A DNA stretch of 64,000 bases from Owenia fusiformis (taxonomy: Eukaryota > Annelida > Polychaeta > Sabellida > Oweniidae). Under the pieces are notes generated by a model that saw only the letters and a program-made list of their open reading frames with translations, made no database searches and was not told the origin of the DNA. The stretch is from NCBI GenBank assembly GCA_903813345.2, contig CAIIXF020000006.1:10794348-10858347 (forward strand). The letters are read 5' to 3'. Of the stretch, positions 25,301 to 34,521 are shown one piece after another. The position numbers and the translations under genes were made by a program. How positions within the stretch are numbered: the first letter of the stretch is position 1; each line of letters begins with the position of its first letter.

Positions 25301-28300
25301 GTTTACTTTTACTATTGCAAGTAGCCATTGTGGTTTACTTTTACTATTGCAAGTAGCCATTGTGGTTTACTTTTACTATTGCAAGTAGCCATTGTGGTTT
25401 ACTTTTACTATTGCAAGTAGCCATTATTGGTTTACTTTCACTATTGCAAGTAGCCATTGTGGTTTACTTTTACTATTGCAAGTAGCCATTGTGGTTTGCT
25501 TTTACTATTGCAAGTAGCCATTATTGGTTTACTTTCACTATTCCAAGTAGCCATTGTGGTTTACTTTTACTATTGCAAATAGCCATTGTGGTTTACTTTT
25601 ACTATTGCAAGTAGCCATTATTGGTTTACTTTCACTATTCCAAGTAGCCATTGTGGTTTACTTTTACTATTGCAACTAGCCATTGTGGTTTGCTTTTACA
25701 ATTGCAAGTAGCCATTGTGGTTTACTTTTACTATTGCAAGTAGCCACCGTGGTTTACTTATACTATTGCAAGTAGCCATGGTGGTTTACTTTTACTATTG
25801 CAAGTAGCCAGTGTGGTTTACTTTTACTATTGCAAGTAGCCATCGTGGTTTACTTTCACTATTGCAAGTAGCCATTGTGGTTTACTTTTACTATTACAAG
25901 TAGCCATTGTGGTTTACTTTTACTATTGTAAGAAGCCATTGTGGTTTACCTTTACTATTACAAGTAGCCATTGTGGTTTACTTTTACTATTGCAAGTAGC
26001 CATCGTGGTTTACTTTCACTATTGCAAGTAGCCATTGTGGTTTAATTTTACTATTGCAAGTAGCCATTATTGGTTTACTTTTAATATTGCAAGTAGCCTT
26101 TGTGGTTTACTTTCACTATTGCAAGTAGCCATTGTGGTTTACTTTTACTATTGCAAGTAGCCATTGTGGTTTACTTTTACTATTGCAAGTAGCCATTGTG
26201 GTTTACTTTTACTATTGCAAGTAGCCATTGTGGTTTACTTTTACTATTGCAAGTAGCCATTGTGGTTTACTTTTACTATTGCAAGTAGCCATTGTGGTTT
26301 GCTTTTACAATTGCAAGTAGCCATTGTGGTTTACTTTTACTATTGCAAGTAGCCATTGTGGCTTACTTTTACAATTGCAAGTAGCCATTGTGGTTTACTT
26401 TTACTATTGCAAGTAGCCATTGTGGTTTGCTTTTACTATTGCAAGTAGCCATTATTGGTTTACTTTCACTATTCCAAGTAGTCATTGTGGTTTACTTTTA
26501 CTATTGCAAATAGCCATTGTGGTTTACTTTTACTATTGCAAATAGCCATTGTGGTTTACTTTTACTATTGCAAGTAGCCATTGTGGTTTACTTTTACTAT
26601 TGCAAGTAGCCATTATTGGTTTACTTTCACTATTCCAAGTAGCCATTGTGGTTTACTTTTACTATTGCAACTAGCCATTGTGGTTTGCTTTTACAATTGC
26701 AAGTAGCCATTGTGGTTTACTTTTACTATTGCAAGTAGACACCGTGGTTTACTTATACTATTGCAAGTAGCCATGGTGGTTTACTTTTACTATTGCAAGT
26801 AGCCATTGTGGTTTACTTTCACTATTGCAAGTAGCCATTGTGGTTTACTTTTACTATTGCAACTAGCCATTGTGGTTTGCTTTTACAATTGCAAGTAGCC
26901 ATTGTGGTTTACTTTTACTATTGCAAGTAGACACCGTGGTTTACTATTGCAAGTAGCCATTGTGGTTTACTTTTACTATTGCAAGTAGCCATTGTGGTTT
27001 ACTTTTACTATTGCAAGTAGCCATTATTGGTTTACTTTCACTATTGCAAGTAGCCATTGTGGTTTACTTTTACTATTGCAAATAGCCATTGTGGTTTACT
27101 TTTACTATTGCAAGTAGCCATTGTTGTTTACTTTTACTATTGCAAGTAGCCATTGTGGTTTACTTTTACTATTGCAAGTAGCCATTGTGGTTTACTTTTA
27201 CTATTGCAAGTAGCCATTATTTTTTAACTTTCACTAATGCAAGTAGCCATTGTGATTTACTTTTACTATTGCAAGTAGCCATTGTGGTTTACTTTTACTA
27301 TTGCAAGTAGCCATTGTGATTTACTTTTACTATTGCAAGTAGCCATCGTGGTTTACTTTTACTATTGCAAGTAGCCATCGTGGTTTACTTTTACTATTGC
27401 AAGTAGCCATTGTGGTTTACTATTACAATTGCAAGTAGCCGTTGTGGTTTACTTTTACTATTGCAAGTAGCCATTATTGGTTAACTTTTACTATTGCAAG
27501 TAGCCATCGTGGTTTACTTTTACTATTGCAAGTAGCCACGGTAGTTTACTTTTACTATTGCAAGTAGCCATCGTGGTTTTAACCGATTTACCGATCTAGG
27601 TGCCATTGCGATTTACTTTTACCATTCTGCGTGGTATACACCGGTGTATTTAACTATTCTAGGTTCTATTAAGGTTTCTGCTACAGAGGGGAATTGTTGT
27701 CATTCCTAAGAGTGTTACACCTTCAAGAATCAAATCTAATTCAGAGGTAAGACAAATACTTGTATTACATATTTGATAAATTTATCACATATAGGATAGT
27801 CAAAATGGTGACCTAGATAATGACAGGATAACGTTTTATTTTGTGAGTTTCCACCAAACTTGCATATCGCTTTTAGAAGGGTTTCACCACCTTATTTACT
27901 GAATCATTAACTTTTAGGTGTCGACATTAACATAAGGATAAGCCTTTTGGTGTAAATGCATTACATCCATTTTGAATATAGACATAAATACCCCGGGAAA
28001 TGTTTAAACCACTTTGGCTTATATCGTAGTCTTACCCAATGTTATTTAAATGTGATATGTGATTTCAAAAAGTTTGAAAAATTGTGAACTTATATCTAAA
28101 ATAAAGTTTGGTTGCCACACACAGAGAAGCAAACATTTATAACAATGCATGGTATACATCCTAATATATGCATATGTTGAAATATTATGAAGAATAGTTG
28201 TAAACAAAGAGAGAAACTAACTAACAAGCGTGGAAAAGTGGTCCAGAGAAGAAGAATACCATCTGTAAATAAAAAAGATGCATGATCCTTTATCAATCAT

Positions 28301-31300
28301 AGAATTTTCAATATTACTAAACCCCTGGAGGGATATTGTGTGTACATTGTAAATAACTGGTGGAAATCCTTTTTATCGTACCTAACAAAAGGTACGATAT
28401 TGTAGTCAGCTTGACGGGTGGGCGGCGGGCGGGCGGCGTCTCACTTTTCAGCTTGTCTACAGGTTTCCAGCCAAACCATTTGAGGGATTCATCTGAAATT
28501 TTCAGGGATGTTTCTACATATCAACGTCAAGAACTGATTAGTTTTTGGGCATTCTGGGTAAATCTTAAGGTGGCCATTTTGGATTTTCCGTCCTAAAATC
28601 TTCACTTTCAAGACTTGTCTAGACGTGTCGCAAAAAGCTCGCGCACGCATTGTTACGCATTTTGTGGAGTAATCCAGAGGATCCTCGCTTTTAACATGAT
28701 AGATTGTGACGTTTTTGAGAAAAATGTACACAAATGAAAATCCTTTCGTCCTCCACATTTACCTTTATATCTCAAAACATTTTAGACGAATAACTCTGAT
28801 ATCATATATATATTGTTAATGGGCTAGGAGCATCATAAAACACGAATCAATTGATATTTTAGGTGAAATAAATATACGTGTTGCTGTGCTTGAAAATAGG
28901 CGAATGGCGTAAATTAGCCCTATTTTAATGAATTTTGAAAACCTTTCGTCCTCCACTTTTCCACATACAACAGAAAACACATACTTTTGTGAACAAAATC
29001 AACTATTTATTAATAAACTAGAGTTTGGGAGCAAAATAATCATGTATGATTTATTAAAAATTGATCTCGTATTTTTTGTTTAATGTACACCTGAAAAGTT
29101 GAAGGTACCAAAAATGAGCAAAAAAGGTCGCTGTCAACAGATTCTATTTTTCAGACCCTATGACGTCACAATATGGGACGCTTACTAAAATTCATCCTTT
29201 AAAATAAAACTTCCATCTACCTTTATCAAGACGAAAAATAAGTATAATAGTCATATATTGTTTGAGTTATGAGCGTTTAAAGACGAAAAATAATTCAAAA
29301 TGTAACGTGTCAACATGGGATATTTGCCAGATGTTTTGGTAAAAAACTCTTTTTTAAAAACGAACGCGCAAAAAATGTGAACGGAGTGTAGTTGATCTAA
29401 AATCTTCATCGAAACAGCTTTAAAATGATATATAACTTTAATTAGAATATTATCTTATATTCCGGGAATCAAAGTTACATTCACGCGATACCCTTAAAAA
29501 ACAAATGCGCCACCTTTTTGCGACACGTCCTACAGGTTTCCAGCCAAACCATTTGAGGGATTCATCTGAAATTTTCAGGGATGTTTCTACATATCAACGT
29601 CAGGAACTGATTAGTTTTTGGGCAGTCTGGGTAAATCTTAAGGTGGCCATTTTGTATTTTCCGTCCTAAAATCTTCACTTTCAAGACTTGTCTACAGGTA
29701 GCCAAACCATTTGAGGGATTCATCTGAAATATTCAGGGATGTTTCTACATATCAACGTCAAGAACTGATTAGTTTTTAGGCATTCTGGGTAAATTTTAAG
29801 GTGGCCATTTTGGATTTTCCGTCCTAAAATCTTCACTTTCAAGACTTGTCTACAGGTTTCCAGCCGAACCATTTGAGGGATTCATCTGAAATTTTCAGGA
29901 ATGTTTCTACATATCAACGTCAAGAACTGATTAGTTTTTGGGCATTCTGGGTAAATCTTAAGGTGGCCATTTTGGATTTTACGTCCTAAAATCTTCACTT
30001 TCAAGACTTGTCTACAGGTTTCCAGCCAAACCATTTGAGGGATTCATCTGAAATTTTCAAGGATGTTTCTACATATCAACGTCAAGAACGGTTTAGTTTT
30101 TGGGCATTCTGGGTAAATCTTAAGGTGGCCATTTTGGATTTTCCGTCCTAAAATCTTCACTTTCAAGACTTGTCTACAGGTTTCCAGCCAAACCATTTGA
30201 GGGATTCATCTGAAATTTTCAGGGATGTTTCTACATATCAACGTCAAGAACTGATTAGTTTTTGGGCATTCTGGGTAAATTTTAAGGTGGCCATTTTGGA
30301 TTTTCCGTCCTAAAATCTTTACTTTCAAGACTTGTCTACAGGTTTCCAGCCAAACCATTTGAGGGATTCATCTGAAATATTCAGGGATGTTTCTACATAT
30401 CAACGTCAAGAACTGATTAGTTTTTGGGCATTCTGGGTAAATCTCAAGGTGGCCATTTTGGATTTTCCGTCCTAAAATCTTCACTTTCAAGACTTGTCTA
30501 CAGGTTTCCAGCCAGACCATTTGAGGGATTCATCTGAAATTTTCAGGGATGTTTCTTCATATCAACGTCAAGAACTGATTAGTTTTTGGGAATTCTGGGT
30601 AAATTTTACGGTGGCCATTTTGGATTTTCCATCCTAAAATCTTCACTTTCAAGACTTGTCTACAGGTTTTCAGCCAAACCATTTGAGGGATTCATCTGAA
30701 ATTTTCAGGGATGTTTCTACATATCAACATCAAGAACTGATTAGTTTTTGGGCATTCTGGGTAAATTTTAAGGTGGCCATTTTGGATTTTCCGTCCTAAA
30801 ATCTTTATTTTCAAGACTTGTCTACAGGTTTCCAGCCAAACCTTTTGAGGGATTCATCTGAAATTTTCAGGGATGTTTCTACATATCAACGTCAAGAACT
30901 GATTAGTTTTTGGGCATTCTTGTTAAATTTTAAGGTGGCCATTTTGGATTTTCTGTCCTAAAATCTTCACTTTCAAGACTTGTCTACAGATTTTCAGCCA
31001 AACCGTTTGAGGGATTCATCTGAAATTTTCAGGGATGTTTCTACATATCAACGTCAAGAACTGATTGGTTTTTGGGCATTCTGGGTAAATTTTAAGATGG
31101 CCATTTTGGATTTTCCGTCCTAAAATCTTCACTTTCAAGACTTGTCTACAGGTTTCCAGCCAAACCGTTCAAATTTCTTATTTACATATGTTACACAGTG
31201 ATAAGTTCTAGAGCTGATTAACTTTTTTGCGGCCATCTTGCTTTCTTGGTCAACAAGACCACAATGCTGTGTTTTAGGTACGATATTGTTCACGTCTGTG

Positions 31301-32113
31301 CCTTGTTAAGTCATAAATTACAACTTGTGATTTAATTATACGTTGTTAAACATTTTCCTTTATGGCTGAGTCATCATTTTCCTTATGCCAGATTAATTTT
31401 TCATACCAATGTAAATACTGTCTTAAACTGTTGACATGGTAGTAAAATCTAATATATGCACAAAAATAGAATCAATTAATTGAAATGTTACGTGTAGAGT
31501 GTTGTATTTGATGTTTAAAAATATAAACTTTTGCTGCTAAACAGACAAGTAATTCAAATATTTTGGAGGGAATGTCAAATATTTAAATCAAGATTACTTT
31601 TTTCGAAAGTCAACTTTTTGAAATAAGACTAAAATGAATGGAAAATCATACTTAAAATTATTATAGAAATAACTCAATAAATTCATATTGGGATTGATTT
31701 TTGAAATATTAATATAAACAATTTTAGAATTTCACATTAATATATTTCAGCTCTATGATTTTGAGCTCGTAGCAGAAGATATGATAAAACTTCGATCTAT
31801 TGATAGAAAGAAGAGGATGCTTAAAAGCTTCGATAAAGGGTAATTCCTGATTTTGCTATTTTAACAGATCATACAATAAACTGTTATATTATTGATTACT
31901 CCTAACTGTTATTGAGTATCTAAAAACATCTTAAAATTAATCGTAATTGTGGTATTGATAAACCCAGGCTTTTTTGGTGTTCCATTTTCTTACTTCATTT
32001 CTTTAATAATAATTTCCCTTTGTCCACTGGGCTTTCATATCATGATCAATTCATATTTATTTTATTTTAGGGTAGAAAAACATCCAGACTATCCGTTCCA
32101 TGAGGAGTTCTGA
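13320..32113 (+). CDS. Aldo-keto reductase (AKR superfamily), complete, 322 aa
   Basis: Ten exons: 13320-13397, 14991-15158, 15340-15456, 22466-22549, 23618-23734, 24370-24476, 24815-24896, 27663-27746, 31751-31839 and 32071-32113 (stop TGA). Every junction is GT-AG and the phases agree, giving 322 residues, the usual length of AKR1-type NAD(P)H-dependent carbonyl reductases. Family marks: PLFGLGTWQ near the N-terminus; [14 protein letters not shown] with the catalytic Asp and Tyr; VYITTKLW with the catalytic Lys; [11 protein letters not shown] with the catalytic His; [36 protein letters not shown], which contacts the cofactor; and the C-terminal [10 protein letters not shown]. Likely cytosolic and reducing aldehydes, ketones or sugars; the substrate cannot be told from sequence. 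Introns are large and filled with mobile elements. A second pair of terminal exons follows at 33,285-33,572. A poly(A) signal AATAAA lies at 32,272. Confidence 0.93.
13490..13690. mobile_element. Short foldback element in reductase intron 1
   Basis: 'cagagtctag', 'gaagctctcttttaaaaacc' and 'gtcaaacgaatgtaaag' on the left face 'ctttgcattcgttctacttc', 'cttcttaaaagagaac' and 'agtagactctg' on the right. About 200 bp with arms of about 60-70 bp. Confidence 0.6.
13715..14100. mobile_element. Family D element ('gggttatg...ggttttggata'), copy 1
   Basis: It starts 'tgagggttatgttatgggag', has a GC-rich 'gggcccggagggtccgaggt' centre, and ends 'gctgaaacctcacttgtcat'. Related copies lie at 18,150-18,360, 20,460-20,640, 20,940-21,125, 40,530-40,705 and 45,825-45,950. 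This copy carries extra sequence in its middle. Confidence 0.55.
14165..14895. mobile_element. Large foldback element (family E), copy 1
   Basis: About 720 bp, largely one palindrome. 'gggaaattagcgcaacagat' on the left faces 'atctgttgcactaatttccc' on the right, and 'aattccgactttgagacagg' faces 'ctgtcttagagtcaaaatta'. The centre contains 'cccatgttattttcccatag'. A related copy is at 19,060-19,790. No transposase. Confidence 0.8.
14880..14965 (-). repeat. tRNA-like (SINE-type) sequence
   Basis: Read on the minus strand there is an A-box-like TGGCTAGTTGATAGG and, further on, a B-box GGTTCGATTCC inside a T-arm-like hairpin (CCTGG TTCGATT CCCGG, one mismatch). The spacing suits a tRNA-derived promoter. 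I see no convincing full cloverleaf or 3' acceptor stem, so this is more likely a SINE head or tRNA relic than a working tRNA gene. Confidence 0.4.
15457..18140 (+). other. Reductase intron 3, left part
   Basis: AT-rich intron sequence. Apart from short local inverted matches I see no exon, RNA gene or complete element here. Confidence 0.4.
18150..18365. mobile_element. Family D foldback, copy 2
   Basis: A near-perfect palindrome: 'ggaggttttggatacaggga' faces 'tccctgtatccaaaacctcc', and 'atatcccgagggatatataa' faces 'tatatccctcgggatattcc', centred at about 18,215. It continues into 'taggataatatgtttatccc'. Confidence 0.75.
18590..18950. repeat. Inverted-repeat unit with 'catcgaatatcac' motifs, left copy
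   Basis: It contains 'gcgattatgacgtagcgggc', 'ggagcgggacgtaaagct', 'gatatagatcgaatatcaca' and repeated 'atcgaatatcac'. Its reverse appears at about 20,250-20,460, and the 'tagcgggcagatatact' block recurs at 20,825-20,880. The whole 18.6-20.9 kb region looks like nested copies of one palindromic family flanking other insertions. Confidence 0.5.
19060..19790. mobile_element. Large foldback element (family E), copy 2
   Basis: Same structure as 14,165-14,895. The left end is 'gaaggagggaaattagtgca' and the right end 'tgcactaacttccctcctcc', with 'acccacccacatgttttttg' facing 'aaaaaacatgtgggtgggtt'. About 730 bp. Confidence 0.8.
19880..20070. repeat. Long palindrome centred on GAGTGAGCGCAGCGAATGAGTG
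   Basis: 'aaaaatatcacttatatcca' and 'tgagtggatattgatatctt' on the left are mirrored by 'aagatattgatatccatgag' and 'tggatataagtgatattttt' on the right, around a short centre at about 19,950. A similar centre ('gagtgagcgtagcgagagag') is at about 18,873. Confidence 0.75.
20250..20460. repeat. Short tandem and inverted 'aaaccatcgaatatcacttt' repeats
   Basis: Three direct copies of 'aaaccatcgaatatcacttt' are followed by two inverted copies ('aaagtgatattcgatggttt'), then sequence that is the reverse of 18,690-18,780. Confidence 0.7.
20460..20640. mobile_element. Family D foldback, copy 3
   Basis: 'gaggttcaggatattgggat' faces 'atccaaatatcctgaaccga', and 'ggccaatataatatatctgc' faces 'atatattatattggccaagg', with a GC-rich centre 'gagggccgtaggtcccgagg'. 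It is directly related to 18,290-18,360. Confidence 0.7.
20940..21125. mobile_element. Family D foldback, copy 4
   Basis: It begins 'gtatgggataaataagggtt', has 'acctgagggaccgtagggac' at the centre, and ends 'tttatcctataccaagtaga'. Left and right halves are inverse copies. Confidence 0.65.
21190..21265. repeat. Short GAAGCGGGAAGATA tandem repeat
   Basis: Three to four imperfect copies of a unit of about 20 bp reading 'cgaagcgggaagatatgcac'. Non-coding. Confidence 0.5.
22625..23186 (+). mobile_element. Element with ATATGCCATATTCCGC palindrome clusters, copy 2
   Basis: Inverted copy of 11,821-12,600, with the same end clusters and the same unique block ('ttactgaatcaacagttctg' here; 'acctgttgattcagttatca' there). 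It lies in reductase intron 4, directly after exon 4. Confidence 0.7.
23795..23895. mobile_element. Fragment of family A MITE
   Basis: It contains 'gagggactctgtataacaga', 'acagaaaggcatttttgttc' and 'acaagtttgaagaaaagcgt', matching the right half of 75-475. The left half is missing or reduced. Confidence 0.6.
23957..24105. mobile_element. 145-bp foldback MITE (family C), copy 1
   Basis: Ends are 'tatgccttgatcacatttgc' and 'gcatatgtgacccaggtatt', inverse of each other. Inside, 'ggcgcccggccgattgggta' faces 'actcaatcggccgggcgccg'. GC-rich arms sit in AT-rich surroundings. Copies lie at 24,945-25,076 and 34,377-34,521. Confidence 0.75.
24945..25076. mobile_element. Foldback MITE (family C), copy 2
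   Basis: Ends are 'gatggtcacatttgaaccga' and 'tcggagcaaatgtgaccaag', with 'ggcccggccgattgagtaat' inside. It begins about 50 bp after reductase exon 7. Confidence 0.7.
25165..27595. repeat. Minisatellite with a 32-bp unit, about 75 copies, in reductase intron 7
   Basis: The unit is 'gtagccattgtggtttactt' followed by 'ttactattgcaa'. Variant units (ATTATTGG with TTCCAAG; GCAAATAG; GCAACTAG; TTGCTTTTACAATT; CACCGTGG; TTATACT; CATGGTGG) occur in the same order in 25,500-25,800 and 26,430-26,790, and in part near 26,840-26,945. This shows higher-order duplication. Both edges carry a related non-tandem piece ('gatctaggcgccattgtgg' and 'gatctaggtgccattgcg'). The array ends about 70 bp before exon 8. 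Confidence 0.95.
28365..31300. repeat. Tandem array with a 162-bp unit, 11 units, in reductase intron 8
   Basis: Each unit runs 'tttccagccaaaccatttga' to 'ttcaagacttgtctacagg', with 'gtggccattttggattttcc' inside. Unit 1 is at about 28,460-28,621; ten more run from 29,533 to about 31,147, then a truncated one. Spacing is 161-162 bp. The flanks carry GGTACGATATTG on both sides (about 28,390 and 31,280), and a GGGCGGCGGGCGG run precedes the array. The array is split by the transposon at 28,622-29,529. Confidence 0.92.
28622..29529. mobile_element. 908-bp DNA transposon inserted in the 162-bp array
   Basis: Terminal inverted repeats GACGTGTCGCAAAAAG are perfect over 16 bp. The element is flanked on both sides by CTA (28,619-28,621 and 29,530-29,532), which occurs once at this point in uninterrupted units ('gacttgtctacagg'). 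So CTA is a 3-bp target duplication. No transposase frame is present, so it is non-autonomous. A 3-bp duplication is typical of PIF/Harbinger-like elements, but the TIR alone does not prove the family. Confidence 0.88.
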
Positions 32114-32330
32114 TCAATTAAGGATTATCAAAATATACTACTACCAGTCACCTATAGACAGTTATAAGTTAGGACTTTTGGTAATCTATCTATATATTGT
32201 AATAGCTGGCTATATGTATCAATGGGCTATGAAAATCTCATACAGATACGCACAGGATATTTTTAATGTGAAATAAAAATAATCTTCCTATTAAACTTGT
32301 GTAGTTTGGAGGGGTTACATAGGAGCATCT
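31440..32330 (+). repeat. Segmental duplication around reductase terminal exons, copy 1
   Basis: Intron, exons 9-10 and 3' flank match 32,850-33,740. Examples are 'gtgttgtatttgatg' before the exons, 'tttttttcgaaagtcaa'-type sequence, and 'gcacaggatattttt'-type sequence after the stop. The period is about 1.45-1.5 kb. Confidence 0.8.
32272..32277 (+). terminator. Poly(A) signal AATAAA after reductase exon 10
   Basis: AATAAA in 'gtgaaataaaaataatctt', 159 bases after the stop codon. This suits transcripts ending after the first pair of terminal exons. Confidence 0.5.
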
Positions 32331-32749
32331 AAAATCACATCCAAGAGAAATATGACTGACACACAAACTAATTACAACAAGACATATTGTTTTAGTCTTC
32401 GTAATAGATTAGGATTTATATGCTATCCATTGGTGTGAATTACTACTCACTTATAGATGGGTGTATTAACCAAAAATTATTTGAATTAAGCTCACAATTT
32501 TTCAAACAAAAGTCCCACCAAAAACAACTTTTTGAAATAAAAAAATAAGTTTCACCTATCATATTTTCATAACATTGGGTAAAACTACCACATATGGCTA
32601 ACTTGGGTTAAAACTTTTTACCATATTTACGAAATTCTTCGAATATTTCTCCATTTGGTAAAAGTACACTATATCTCTGAATGATTGGTATGATAAAAAA
32701 TAAAAAGATATGATTGATAAAGCACCATGCACCTTATTGGTAATGAAAA

Positions 32750-32855
32750 CACGGGATTAAATCCTGCGCTAGGCTGATGTGAAAAGGTCAGTTCATCCCA
32801 GTGGGGATCGAACCCATGACCCCTCGTTTACCAGACCAATGTTCAAAAATGCTAC
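32750..32855 (-). repeat. Possible tRNA-derived SINE fragment
   Basis: On the minus strand 'catgggttcgatccccactg' has a B-box (GGTTCGATCCC) within a T-arm-like hairpin with four of five pairs. 'ggtctggtaaacgagg' lies where an anticodon arm would be. No clear A-box was found. Confidence 0.35.
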
Positions 32856-33740
32856 AAAATCTTATATATGCATAATAAATTAAAAAATTGAAATGTTGTT
32901 ACTTTTAGCCGATGACAATGGAGTGCATAGTGTTGTATTTGATGATTAAAAATATGAACTTTTGCTGCTAAAGAGACGGGAAAATAGATATATTTTGGAG
33001 GGAATTTCAAATCTTTGAATTTACTTTTTTTCGAAAGTCAAGCTTTTTTACAAAAAGTGACTCAATTACTTTTACTATTTTTGGATGTTGATTGTTGAAG
33101 CAATGTTTCAAATTTTTCCTTGGGTCCTTTAAGATTATCATACTATAAAAATATCGCATGGGAGTACAAAAAAAAGAAATGTGAAAGCACACTTGAGGAA
33201 TAATAAGATAAGATAAATTCATCTTGGGATTAATTTTTGAAATAGAAAAATAAACAATTTCAGAATTTCACATTAATGTTCCAGCTTTATGACTTTGAGC
33301 TTGTCGCAGAAGATATGATAAAACTTCGATCCATTGATAAAAAAGACAGGTTGTTTGAAAGCTTCAAAAACAAAGGGTAATTACTAACTTTGCTATTTTT
33401 ACAGATTATACAATAAAATGTTATGTTAATAATTAAAACATTTTAAATTTAATTTAAATTGTGGTACAATAAAACTTAGCTTTGCTTTGGCCTTCCTATC
33501 ATGATCAGTTCATATTTATTTATTTTTAGGGCAGATAAACACCCAGACTATCCATTCCACGAGGAGTTCTAATCAATTAAGGATTATCCGAATACACTAC
33601 TACCAGCTACTTATAGACATTTATGAGTTTAGACTTTTGGTAATTTATCTATATATTGTAGAAGCTACGTCTATATACTATTAGGCTGTATGTATCAATG
33701 GACTATGAAAATCTCAAACAGACACGCACAGGATATTTTG
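32850..33740 (+). repeat. Segmental duplication around reductase terminal exons, copy 2
   Basis: Downstream copy of the block containing the alternative exons. Intron lengths differ and some sequence has been lost. A further piece of the 3' flank ('cacacaggatattttgtaat') recurs near 33,850. Confidence 0.8.
33285..33572 (+). CDS. Second copy of the reductase's last two coding exons (alternative C-terminus or relic gene)
   Basis: Exons 33285-33376 and 33530-33572 (stop TAA) duplicate exons 9 and 10. Both keep the acceptor, donor, phase and stop. The first encodes [18 protein letters not shown] as in copy 1, then KKDRLFESFKNKG where copy 1 has [12 protein letters not shown]. The second encodes [13 protein letters not shown] against [13 protein letters not shown]. 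Over the first 54 bases the two copies differ at five sites, all synonymous, which suggests selection on the protein. If exon 8 splices to 33,285 the product would be 323 aa. No copies of exons 1-8 lie between 32,113 and 33,285. This fits alternative terminal exons better than a second gene, though a partial duplicate that is never used remains possible. AATAAA occurs downstream at 33,785. Confidence 0.7.
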
Positions 33741-33784
33741 TAATTGTTGTTTATTTTTCTTGCACATATTATATATTCCCTCCA

Positions 33785-33790
33785 AATAAA
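33785..33790 (+). terminator. Poly(A) signal AATAAA after the alternative terminal exons
   Basis: AATAAA about 210 bases after the second stop codon. It could end transcripts using the downstream exon pair. Another candidate lies near 33,880. Confidence 0.4.
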
Positions 33791-34376
33791 ATTCATATTC
33801 TATCCCCCATTAAATAACCTCTATATATAATGTGAAAACCTTAGACAGATACACACAGGATATTTTGTAATTGTTGTAAAATAAATCATTTTTTCCATAT
33901 AAAACTTGTTCAGATTGGAGGGGGTGGTTCAAAGGAGCAGTTACATAGGTTAGGGATAAAGTATGAGTATTGGATTTTAGGAGGAATAATAGCCGAGGCT
34001 ATCAATTCTCCTGAGACCCAATATAAATGATTTCATCTAAAAAAACTTTAACCACACACTGAGCACTGACTCTTATGAAAGGTAAATGGTCCATGATCCA
34101 ATTTTAGGAAAAATCGTTTTCATTTGTACTGACAAGAAGGTAAGTGTATTGAGAGTGGGTGTTATTAGTTCAGCTTCAGTGCACTGCATGTAACAGTTTG
34201 AAGCTTGATTCTTTTGTGTCAAATATTCTATTGAAAGAGTGAATAGGGTATATTTAGGTCAGTGCACTGCATGATGTGACAGTCAATCCTCTTTTTGGTT
34301 TTGTACCACACTGGTTTTGGATAGCTTGCCAAGAGTACATATAAAAAACAAGAGAAAAATAATACACTCCTCGTTG

Positions 34377-34521
34377 TTATGCCATGGTCACATTTGCACC
34401 AATTTTTACTATGGCACCCGGCCGATTGAGTATTTTGTTCCAAATTGTATTCAATTTTGAACAAAATACTCATCGGCAGGTTGCCGGTGGTAAAATCGGA
34501 GCAAATGTGACCACGGCATTA
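34377..34521. mobile_element. Foldback MITE (family C), copy 3
   Basis: Ends are 'tatgccatggtcacatttgc' and 'gcaaatgtgaccacggcatt', with 'cccggccgattgagtatttt' inside. It is the best-preserved terminal palindrome of the three copies. Confidence 0.8.

Noticed and set aside
25165-27595. CRISPR-like array
   Set aside because: The 32-bp units abut each other with no spacers, and the setting is an animal intron; it is a minisatellite.
28360-28758. Open frames on both strands at the start of the 162-bp array
   Set aside because: They lie in satellite and transposon-end sequence; the other array units do not keep the frames.
31751-33572. Two complete tandem reductase genes
   Set aside because: Only the last two exons are repeated; no second set of exons 1-8 exists between 32,113 and 33,285 or to the right.
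34228-34473. 81-aa minus-strand frame
   Set aside because: Half of it is the family C MITE; the rest shows no similarity or splice signals.
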